The notes under the pieces are model-generated. The model worked only from the letters and a program-made list of their open reading frames with translations. It was not told the origin of the DNA and made no database searches. 64,000 bases of DNA from Spirogloea muscicola (Eukaryota > Streptophyta > Zygnematophyceae > Spirogloeales > Spirogloeaceae), in the NCBI GenBank assembly GCA_009602725.1, contig WELB01000021.1:987204-1051203 (forward strand), read 5' to 3'. Of the stretch, positions 55,130 through 64,000 are shown one piece after another. Every line of letters begins with the position of its first letter. Positions within the stretch are counted from its first letter, which is position 1. A program made the position numbers and the translations under genes.

Positions 55130-55410
55130 TGTTGCAGGTGCAGCCAGAGTCAGAAACAGCCTTATGGCCCAAATATGGAGTGCCTGCGCTGCCACCATGT
55201 TTATCCAGGCCTTCAACGAAACGTGGCCAACAGTGGGATACCTCTGGGTAGCTCGTGGAGACTCACGTTTGAACCCACTGATGTTGAGGCAATATTTTAC
55301 TGAGGAGAAAAGTTGACCCGCACGCACAGCTTACTGTGGAGGAGATGGCGTTGATTCCCCAGGTAGATGTTCATGCCGGAGAGCCTGCAAACATTGGAGG
55401 TATGCACAGT
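55130..55410 (+). pseudogene. NAC-domain-like gene, copy G2 first exon only
   Basis: LRCHHVYPGLQRNVANSGIP and WRLTFEPTDVEAI, with the same two-base insertion and stop as the left copy. Exons C-D and E are missing because the duplication ends at 55495. Confidence 0.75.
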
Positions 55411-55544
55411 GTCCTTCCACGAGAATCAACCAGTTGAATCTCCTGTGCTGCTGTTAGAGTACTGACCAGTAATGCGTAGCGTATTCTCTCAAAGAATGAT
55501 TTGCAGCTGTCAATCAGAGGACCACATGAGCACATGTACGTGCT

Positions 55545-57508
55545 CAGAAGTATCCAGCGATTGTAGCAGTTACCTTGCCAGCATGCTCAGCTCCTCTTTC
55601 CGGATCATGATCAGCTGGCCATTCATGGTGGTCTGTTGGAGGTGCAGAAGCATCGTCATTGATAACCTTGTCCAATAGTCTCTGCCTTGGGTTTTGCTTC
55701 TGGGGAGATTCAGCAGCTTCAGCTGGCCCCAGACGAAGGGCCAAATCCTGCACATCAAGCGTGGCTCCTCTCCCCCAACCTCCCATGAGATCACCCTCTT
55801 GAGGATCCTCTTCCATTGGCCCCGGAAAATTGTCTAAGTCCCTAAGTTCTTGATCAAATTGGTCATGTAAGTTCATCGGTTCTTCGTGAAATTGGTCAAC
55901 TCCTTCCTGAACCTGGTCAATGTCCCTCGTTGTGTTCTTGACCTGGTCACCTACTTGGTTACAGGTCTCATCGATGTCATCCATCTCACTGGACACAGTG
56001 CATCGTCCTTTCCCACTAGCACCTGCTTCGCCCACTGCCAGCTGATGACGACGACCGATATTGAAGGCCTTTCCATACCAAGCCAGGGGGCTGCAAAGTG
56101 CACACTCAGCACTTGAGGATCTACTGCCAGACAAAGTGACATCCAACTTCTCCAGCTCTGTGGTGATTGAAGCACTGTCGACTTCAGCGGTGTACTTGAG
56201 CTTGCACACAACGATTTCATCCTGCAACAGCAACAATCCTCTGATACATTTCATATGCACTATCAAGGAAGACAAGGGGCTGGCCTACCCTGCAGGCAGT
56301 CTTTATCAAAGTGGACCTGTGTGGCCTTCAAAGTGTGCAATTACACAGTCCATCCATAAACCTTGAGCAATATCAAGTTCTAAAGCACAGCTCCATACAT
56401 GCAGTATCTCGTACTTACCTGTGATTCTATTGACTGGTGGTCAACTATATGATACTCGTGCAGTATCCACTTCGTCTTGCTGTTACGTGCACTGCCTTTC
56501 CGGACCCTCTTCTTGGACGAGACGGAAACCTCCTTCACTGCATCCTGTATTACCACAGGATGGAGTACTTCAAAATTGTCTGGTCGACCACAATGCGTCA
56601 GAAGAGTTCTAGTGCTCCCCTATAGTGTGCATGGCTGTGGTCAAAGTAGGCACTATCTACAACCAGCAGGTAAGGAACGCAGACGAGGCAAAAGGTGTGA
56701 GACTTGACATACCGGTGCTGTAGCTTGTTGCACAAGGGCATCACTGCTGCTCTTCTCCAGATGGGACCAGCCTTCAAGCACTGAATCAATGGGTCCTTGA
56801 TCCTCACTGTAGTACGTGAATATGCGTTTTATTGCTGTTACTCCACTTAGTGGCATGGTCATAGTACTACAGCCCTTCCACTTGCCCTTCCCTGCTTGGC
56901 GATTATATTCCCCTTCCCTTTCGGAGCCATCTCGATACTTGCGCCGGAGGGCATAGAAGAAATATGCATCATGGAGCACTCGACAAGACTTGCCTGCACA
57001 CACAAGCATATGATCAAAGTGAACGATGAGATGAGAGACTAGCAGACTGGCTTTGAAACCAAGCTTCGACACTCTCAGGAAGTCCAAGTAAGTAACCCTT
57101 GTGACTGTGACGGCAGGCATCGAGGGCACATGTTGGTCCTTGATGACACCTTGTAGAAAGATATCAGTTAATCAATAACTTGACTTCAAGAGCCTGAGAC
57201 ATAGCAACTTACAGGCAAATGCTGGATCCCATGCAATATACACAAATTCCATGCATCTGATGAACGTAGTAGCTTAGCTGCTCAGTCTCCATCAGAATGT
57301 GGCGAGAAATTACTTGTCAACTTCCAAGGTTCAGTCTCAAAGACGTCCTTTTCAGGGACGAGAATCTTCTCTTGTTCCGTAAGCTTCCCTGCTAAACGAG
57401 ATCTCAAGTAGTGTACCACCAACTCCTCGTCCGTGGGAGCAAAGCGAAGCCCCACTACCTGCCTTTCTGCACTCGCTGAAAGCCTACAGCCTGCATGAAG
57501 CTTCCGCT
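55545..57508 (-). CDS. NAC-domain transcription factor, multi-exon
   Basis: The best-supported gene here. Exon A-B (about 57508-57314) gives GLRFAPTDEELVVHYL, then ILVPEKDVFETEPWKL, ending in phase 1 at CAA|GTAATT. Exon C-D (56993-56713; GTGTGCAG before, GTATGT after) continues in phase with KSCRVLHDAYFFYALRRKY, DGSEREGEYNRQAGKGKWKG and IKRIFTYY. Exon E1 (56619-56419, before GTAAGT) has SSKKRVRKGSARNSKTKW and ILHEYHIVD. Exon E2 (from 56221) gives DEIVVCKLKY, the usual end of the NAC domain, then an acidic, Gln/Asp-rich C-terminus to a stop near 55545. A GTAACT donor near 55576 could add a further exon. All phases fit. The true start lies upstream of an in-frame TAA at 57518-57520, in an exon I could not place. 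A DNA-binding regulator; targets unknown. The D-E spacer is longer than typical. Confidence 0.9.
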
Positions 57509-57520
57509 TAGCAACTTAGA

Positions 57521-58209
57521 TAATTTCTACAGGCAGTAAAGAGAGACCTGATGAACCGCCTCAGCAAAGCAGAAAGCGAAGGTGATTGTTCTGATTAATA
57601 CTGCGGAATAGATGCTTAGATTTCAAACAAGAGAGGCGCGCTGCGACACGTTCTAAAGAGCGTATACCAGACGTGCAATTCTTGTCCCATACGACGACCA
57701 GGCAATACAAGCCCACTGGCATTCCTACGGATGTGCACAATTTCTGTATACCTGCCCATGCATTCCCCTCGTCCATCATAAAAGCTGGCGATGACGTGCC
57801 CCTCCTCATATCCATGTGGTCCTGAGCAAGCACATCGAATCATATGACCGGCTTATCTGTACATCATATGTTGCATGGGCCATAGCCACAGTCATGCTGA
57901 CAAAACTTTGGAGCACCTTCCAGCCGACAGGGTCATCTTAGGCCTAAACAGGACCTTCCATCAGTGCTTGTCCGCCTGCCAATGCACCTCTCTCCACGCG
58001 ATTGACAATATGCGCAAAGGTGCCCAATCAACAAGGTCAGCAAGGTCCACTTACTGCTGCACAGGGTGCTGATGGAAGTTGCGGCATGGAATTTGCATTT
58101 CTCTCCTGCACGGCTTTCTCAGACGGTTTCCAGATATCCAGATATGCTGCACCTGGTACTTCCTGAGAGCTTGTCACAAGCACCCCATTGCTGCATCAGT
58201 ACACCTATG
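57521..58209. other. Upstream of the NAC gene; first exon not found
   Basis: A 90-residue minus-strand frame (57843-57561) could be an upstream exon but has no NAC signature. Otherwise no features. Confidence 0.3.
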
Positions 58210-58828
58210 CAGGCTGCTTTGCGCAACTTACAGACCCCCGGACAAGGATGTCTCACACAGAAACTGTATCTGAATGAGCAGCTCAGCAAAGTACGTAGTA
58301 TCAGCCAAGATACATCAGCATATGCCCATGAACTGCTGGCCATCCAGGCTAGTGTAGCATCAACTGCAGCAGAGTCTGCAGTAGCTAAAGGTAGGAACCT
58401 GGAAGGCTGGAAGGTTAAGGCATCTACCCTATCAGAGAATGTTGGCAGGAGATGTTCTGTAAGTTTTGTCTGCTCAGCCTGCAGAGCAACTCCTGTAAGC
58501 AAATTCCTTTCCAACGTTGTGCCTTCAGCTTGTGGTGCCTGAGGGTTTAAGAAATGCACCACCCTGAGTGACAAGCACAACCATGCAAGCTGCTGTACGA
58601 CGGAAGTTCTGCTTCCAAATACAAGGATGTCAAACTGGGGGGGAAAAGCATAAAGCAGCAGCCCTGGTCGGTCAACTACAATTAGGAGCAACCGGGCTTG
58701 TTTATGCTATGTGTGACATGGCGCTGGCACGCAAAAAGAGATCTGGCGTCCACCAGCATTGGAGGGAGTGGCAGTGTAGCAGCAGTTTGCGCTGCTCCAG
58801 TACTCCCCTGCACTGGGTGCCCAGGTAA
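58210..58828 (+). CDS. Hypothetical helical protein exons
   Basis: The exon 58210-58458 begins after CCTATGCAG and ends at TGTTCT|GTAAGT. It encodes a helical, Ala/Ser/Glu-rich segment (LYLNEQLSKVRSISQDTSAY, LLAIQASVASTAAESAVAK). A second open stretch from about 58568 (GEKHKAAALVGQLQLGATGL) may be the next exon. No family recognised. The minus-strand frame over the same span is probably a shadow. Confidence 0.4.
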
Positions 58829-58903
58829 GTCCCAGACCTGTAAGAGCAGCGGCCATGTTGTGGCTGCACCTGGTTCCTGTTGTCACAGGGCTGTCTGAGT
58901 GAG

Positions 58904-60703
58904 CTATGATTGCACGATCCCGTTCAATCTTGTCGCAATAAGTATAGCTGTTGGATCACAAGCAGATCGCTGAATCTGATTATGCAAGGGCGTTGCTGAA
59001 CAGCATACTCGGGGGCTGCAAATAAGCTGAAGCAGTAGCAGGTGCTCTTCTACAATGGCCCCAATTTCCGTTGTCTGGTGACGGTTGCTGAAGAAATAGT
59101 CGGGTGCCGGTCTTTTGTACAACGAGCTTGTGCCATGAAGAAAAACTGGGAAAACTGGGCTTGTCTCAGGGCGAGGTTGTTCTGACTCGTCACACAGGAA
59201 AGCTCCCAACCGACTTGGAAAGGAATGCTGCATGCCAAGCTCGACGAAGTCCTCAAGAGTGGGAAGATCCAAACCCATGCCGAGTAACGTCATGGAGCCA
59301 ATTGAGTCCAGGATGCGGAATATAGATTCAAACAAGTCCTTGCAAATCCGATCCATTTGGCAAATTCTGTCAAAAGCCGGTGCGATTCTACACTCTTCGA
59401 CTGAACTTTCAGGAGACCTGGGGGTTACCAATACCAGGACGGATGTCAGCTGAAACCATTGCACTTCTTGAGTAGAAGGTCAATGCAGACAAGTATGCTA
59501 GTTAACAGACCCGATCCCAGCTCGAAGCTTGCGGGCGACACTCAAGTGACTATCTGAAGGGCCAGACTTCAATATTCTGTGAAACTTGTGATCAAACATG
59601 AAGCACACTTGCCACCTGAGCAGCAGTGTACCAAACAAGTCAGAAGGGAAGCCAAACCTGCTCCAACTGCATGCGCACTAGTGACTCTGCAGATACTACA
59701 GAGCTTATCAGGGCTCACCAATTAGGCACAGATACACAGAAGCATTGCATCGTATCTCGCAAGACGTAAGCGAGAGCCATAGCAGCTCCAATATGAGGCT
59801 CCTCCTTTGTCAGCGCCTCCTCCGTCAGTGACTTATGCAGATTATCACTATCACAACAGACAATGACCAGATCGGCAAGCAACAAGATGCCATGGGCAAA
59901 CTGTTCCTTCAAGGTGCCCACAGTCTCGTACAGAGTAACGCGCTGCTCTATGATGACATGCTCAAAGTAGCCGCGACCAAGAGCACCTATATCCTTTTGG
60001 CTCTTTCCTTGGCTCTGCTTGCACTTCCCTGCACTTGGCAAACCTCAAACAAGCAATGAGATGTCAGAATCTAGTCACTTAATCACCCAAGCATTCCAGT
60101 CAGTCCAAGCAGCATGCTGCATAAGGGCCAGCTCAAGTTGTGAAACATCATGCAGATCCTATGCATGCATAAGCTCTTGGCAGTACCGCGCAGCATTCCC
60201 AGCAACTCCACAACAAAAGGCGAGATGCTCCCAGCTGCAAAAGCACGAGAAAAAACACTGATGACAACAACATGCCGCCATGATGGGTCCTGTGGCTTCA
60301 GCTTCGCTCGGCGTTCCCTACGTGTAATAGTGACCTTCTTGATAATCTCATTATATTCATCTGGTAGACGTTCTTCTTCTACATCCTTGATCTGAAGATC
60401 AAGCTCCTCAAGGAAATCTTCCATGATCCCAGAAGCCTTCCATATGGTCCAATCATTAGGGAGCCATTCACCTAAGCTTTCATGTTCCTGTTCCTGTCGG
60501 AAGCGATCCAAGCCTCTAGCCGTCCGACAAGTACGACGCCAGTGCTGCGACATCGTCTCTGCTGCATAGCACAATTGAATTGGTGACAAGTCCTTTGGCG
60601 CAACCCTTCCATTCAACATCTCCACCACGTCCTCCTCATCATATTCCCAGTGCTCTATCGCCCAGATGTTACCTTCAGGCAGAGGAGGAGGTGTGCCACT
60701 CAA
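58904..60703 (-). CDS. P-loop NTPase-like protein, copy 3 (multi-exon)
   Basis: The first exon starts MSGTPPPLPEGNIWAIEHWE (60703), has an acidic helical N-terminus, then DPSWRHVVVIS and FVVELLGMLRG, ending at CGCG|GTACTG in phase 1. At the Walker A position the sequence reads SVFSRAFAAGSI, or a 24-base GT...GCAG stretch could be a mini-intron there. Exon 2 (about 60035-59719, after AAGTGCAG, before GTGAGC) has GYFEHVIIEQRVTLYE and LLLADLVIVCCDSDNL. Exon 3 (from 59449 after GTTTCAG) has SVLVLVTPRSPESSVEECR and a long helical C-terminus. Copies 1 and 2 align block by block. The Walker A loop is absent or hidden, so NTP binding is uncertain. A Crinkler/RHS-like identity is only a guess. Confidence 0.55.
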
Positions 60704-61811
60704 CGTGTTAGTTCAAGCATGACTTCAGCTGTATGCCCAGGCGACATTCAATTGTCAGACACGCAACTGACTAACCGATAGCACCAAGCAGCCGTGACAG
60801 CTACTCCGCCCTGCAGATTTTGTGGTGCCTAGTGTCCCCTCTGGATAATCCCAATGCATGCCAACTTTACGGCCCTTTGACACAAGGCAAGGCAGGGATA
60901 CTGCCCTGGCGCGACGAGCTTTGCTGGCAAACAAGATCAGCTTGCCTGGTCAATGGCAGTCATCGTCATCGCCAGAGGTCAAAAGGCGAAGTAGAGGCGC
61001 ACGAGCGACTTGCACAATAGTGGTTATCTCAGAGCTTACCTGTTGAAGTGGACTGCCTGACAGCTTGCCAGAACATCTGGTTATATCTCCACGGACTGCG
61101 AGGCGTGGACATGCCGCCCTCGCTTCGCATGCTGGCCAGACAGAGCAGCATGTCAAGTCAGAGTGACATGAATCGGACCAGTAGCAGCCTTCGTGCTTTG
61201 CCAAGGTGCGAGCCAAGCTCGACGCAGGCCTGTTGGCTTGACCTTGCATCTGCGCATGCGGGAGGTCTCGAGCAACCAAATCACGAAGGCACAACAGCTT
61301 TCTGGCAGATCACCCATCTGGGAGAGACGGAGGGGTACAGGGAGTAGCGGAGAACCGGGTGAAAGCCAAGGGAGGGCAGGCGCTGCAGGAGGTCAGGTCA
61401 CCCGCGCAGCACCGAAGCAGAGATGGTCGCAAAGGCGCGGCGACGCGGGTGCTGCACTGCTTGCAAGACGCGCTCGAGGAGGCTGCCGCCGGAAAGCTCG
61501 CGCCAGCAAGGAGGGCGCAGGGCCGAGGGGGCGTTCACGGCGCGGGGCATGGCGTCCCCGGAACGGACTGGCTGGCGGGGGTGGACTGCGCCAGCGTGCG
61601 CTCTGGAGGTCGAGGCCGGGGCACGGCCATGGGCCCGGCGGCGGAGTCGAGGTCCGGCGCGGCTTGTGCTTGTTTTTCTTAGCGCCGGGGGCTGTCTAGA
61701 CGGCGGACTCGACTCGCCACTTGCCGAGGGGCAGCGGCCGGTCGCAGAACGGTCGCGCATGGAGGCGGTGGAATGCCTCGTTCGCCAGCGCCTGAAGGAC
61801 TCTTCCAGAAG
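60704..61811. other. No firm gene; GC-rich stretch
   Basis: 61330-61800 is GC-rich with open frames on both strands and no domain. At 61790-61811 the sequence GGACTCTTCCAGAAG, continuing after the insertion as CGGGCGATGGC, is a trace of an E-type retroelement end (compare GGACTCTTCCAGCAGAGGGC near 36138). Confidence 0.4.
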
Positions 61812-61906
61812 TGTCCCCCTTAGCCAGCTCATTACCCAGTTAACGGGACATTTGTAAGGCTAGACTTGGCCTCCCTTTCAATTTCATGCGACCGCGCGCG
61901 CCTTCT
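61812..61906 (+). mobile_element. 95-bp short element with 12-bp target duplication
   Basis: CTCTTCCAGAAG at 61800-61811 is repeated exactly at 61907-61918. Between them are 95 bases starting TGTCCCCCTTAGCCAGCTCA and ending GCGCGCGCCTTCT, almost the same as 41407-41497. TGTCCC near the start can pair with GGGACA at about 61845-61850. It lacks the GGGCTGG hairpin and any coding capacity. Confidence 0.85.
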
Positions 61907-61918
61907 CTCTTCCAGAAG

Positions 61919-64000
61919 CGGGCGATGGCGGTTTGTCTCTCCCATCCGCTGACTGGTTCTTTCCGCCGCCGCCACCCTCCATAAACCCCAGCAAACCCCA
62001 AAGAAGGTGATGCTCTTGGATATGCATCTGCAGATGCTTTCAGCCTGTACTCCATGCTGCTTCAGCAGAGGAGCTCCATGTGCCTCAGCCGTGGTCACTT
62101 GTTCTTTCGAGCAATGTAATGCAAGGCTAGTGCAATTTAGTTGAAGCATAGCAGCGTGGGGCATGCATTGCGTTGCTATTGGGAACAGGCAAGTGAGTGC
62201 TCTTGTCGATCTGCTCTGGCGCACACTTTTTGAAAGCGAAGCGTTCTAAGCCTGCCGCCGCTGGTCAATGTGGCGAGATGAACTGGCATACGTTGTACAT
62301 GCCCTCTGTATAACGCGTCCTTTGTTGCCTTTGCATGAATGAGGGAAGCTCAATCCAATGAGAAGGTGGCGTTCTGAGGAGCTTTTTCTTATTCTGGTGA
62401 ACAGCCAGGTGAGTTGACCAGTTCCTTCGTTCCGTTGTGAAGAAATGCGCTGACATCAACCTTCGAGTACTGCAAATTTAGGAAGGATCTAAGACAGCTG
62501 GACCAAGTGCATCACACAATCAAGACACTGCACATCAGTTGCTCTGCCTTCTGCTTTGTGCCACCTATCAGCGTCTCTGTGACAACTCGGCACATGTTCA
62601 TCGTGAGACCGTTATGACAGTCTGTACTCCGCAGTATGACTCCTCTGCAAGTTTTTAGGGTCAAAGACCCGTTTATTAGAGGACAGCTGAAGCTGGAGAC
62701 AATGCTGCAATTCGTGGGGGTTGACATGCACGTTTTGCAGCTGAAAAAATGTTACACTGTAGGGCGCAACTACTGCAGGCAGGCATGTCTGTGTCTGTCC
62801 TGGATAATACGTACAGTAAATTCGACGGATGTGGCTGGTCTGTGAGACCAAGCTGTGAAGTACAGTAATGCACAAGGTCAATCGCCTCAGCGCTCAATTT
62901 GAATACATTACAAGCGAGCTGCTGGAAGGATGATAGAACAGCACCCTCAAAGAGGTGGTGCGGGGGTTTTGTATTCCAGCCATTTTTGTACATGACATCT
63001 AAATTGTATCTTACCGTTACTGTACACCGTATTTTACATCCTTGGCAGCAGTTGGCCGCGCATTTGAGGCCAGTATGTACACTGTGTATCCTTCAAGGCT
63101 GTATGTCGGGCTCAGAAGTACCTGGTAGGCCGTCCCAAGCCTGTAACAGATTGGTGAAGCCTAAGCTCTCAAGCAACTGGTTTGTCTCGGGCAGGACTGC
63201 CGTTGGTACCTGTTCAAGGCACTGAGCACCTTGATTGAGAATCAGTAACTCCAACTTGGCTCATGAAGACTAGGAAGACACAGCGCAGCTGGAGCTGACT
63301 AGTGGTTGTTGATGTGATTTGGAGCACAAGATGTCTACCAAAGAATCATTGCTGGCAAGGATAACCTTAGAGCACTACTTGGTGTGTAACACAATCTGGC
63401 CCTTGAGAGCTACCAGGCAGGATTTCGTCGCTCTCCATCACAGAATTTCCAGGACTGAATGCCTACAGGACAAACGGAGCGGACGACTGCATTTGTCACT
63501 TGCAGGCAGTAAGGCTTGAGCACAGACTCTGCACCTGCCAAGGGGGTGGCCTTTCCTTGGGACGCAGAGTCGTACCTTGACAACACCCAGAAGCAGTCTG
63601 GCCAGATTCCAAGAAGAGATTCGCAGGTGTGACTACCTGCGGGACAAGCAGAGCACACGACTATGTGTCAGCGGCACATCATGTGAAGTACTACACGGCC
63701 TCTCTGCGAGATTCTCGACTCTGTGGACTTTAGCTCGTACCGAGTAGTCTGCGCAGAGACCCGCGCGCGTCACCGTGAGGTGAGGGGTTCGAGACCGCCA
63801 GGGGCCACAGACGGCCATGGACGGCCACGGCGAGCTCCCGTCCCGGCATCCTGCTCGCTCGCAATTCCGCTCGTGCCATGAGCTCTTTCGGAGCATATTC
63901 GCGCGGGGGCGATATCTCACGAATTGCGCGGATGCGGGCGACCGGCGGGGCCGGGGCGCGGCGGCCACGGCGGCGCCGGGCACGCGAGGCGCCTCTGATG
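61919..64000. other. No gene recognised to the right edge
   Basis: Only short frames without motifs. From about 63740 the sequence becomes GC-rich, which may be the start of a CpG-rich promoter of a gene beyond the window. Confidence 0.35.

Larger units (their letters stand above)
52140..55495 (+). repeat. 3.35-kb segmental duplication, right copy
   Basis: Same-orientation copy of 5650-9003. The right junction at about 55495 falls within the intron after the A-B exon of the G2 copy, cutting that gene off. Beyond it the 3' end of the minus-strand NAC gene begins. Confidence 0.9.

Noticed and set aside
61330-61857. A plus-strand coding gene ending LSQLITQLTGHL
   Set aside because: The end of that frame lies within the 95-bp short element, which is an insertion with target duplication, so the ending is accidental. 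The rest has no domain.
63740-63800. Possible tRNA (GGTTCGAGACCGCC resembles a T-arm)
   Set aside because: No matching acceptor stem, D-arm or anticodon arm at the correct spacing.

Overview
This is a nuclear segment from a eukaryote of the green lineage. The evidence is (1) genes split by GT-AG introns with TGCAG-type acceptors, (2) a well-preserved NAC-domain transcription factor gene plus several decayed relatives, and (3) short runs of the plant/algal telomere type (TTTAGGG). As far as I know NAC proteins are characteristic of land plants and streptophyte algae, so a streptophyte alga is my first guess; I cannot name the species. The GC-rich, retroelement-dense layout also resembles some other green algae.

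Layout. 0.15-3.7 kb: two minus-strand copies of a P-loop NTPase-like family; a third lies at 58.9-60.7 kb. 4.4-5.4 kb: nested retroelement ends with telomere-like inserts. 5.65-9.0 kb: a segment repeated almost unchanged at 52.14-55.5 kb, carrying two NAC-like genes. 12.4-21 kb: a nest of non-LTR retroelement fragments, arms of a large inverted repeat, and the 5' half of a retroelement. 22-34.5 kb: GC-rich repeats and two more NAC-like genes. 35-41 kb: a field of solitary retroelement 3' tails. 41-51.9 kb: the partner arms of the inverted repeat, a near full-length retroelement (44.4-48.8 kb) and several endonuclease-domain fragments. 55.5-57.5 kb: the best-preserved gene, a NAC factor on the minus strand. 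58-64 kb: P-loop gene 3, a short transposed element and sparse sequence.

The dominant elements are site-nicking (restriction-like endonuclease, RLE) non-LTR retrotransposons. They have N-terminal zinc fingers, a proline-rich region, reverse transcriptase, a CCHC motif and a C-terminal RLE. I call the related groups A, B, C and E/E2 here; these are labels of convenience. Nearly every 3' end carries the same hairpin (GGGCTGG...CAGCCC) 80-130 bases after the stop codon, and dozens of solitary copies of this tail are scattered over the window.

The most interesting signals are the conserved 3' hairpin across diverged element groups, two insertions of a 91-95 bp short element each with a 12 bp target-site duplication, filled/empty site pairs that can be read within the window, and a local expansion of NAC-like genes at several stages of decay.
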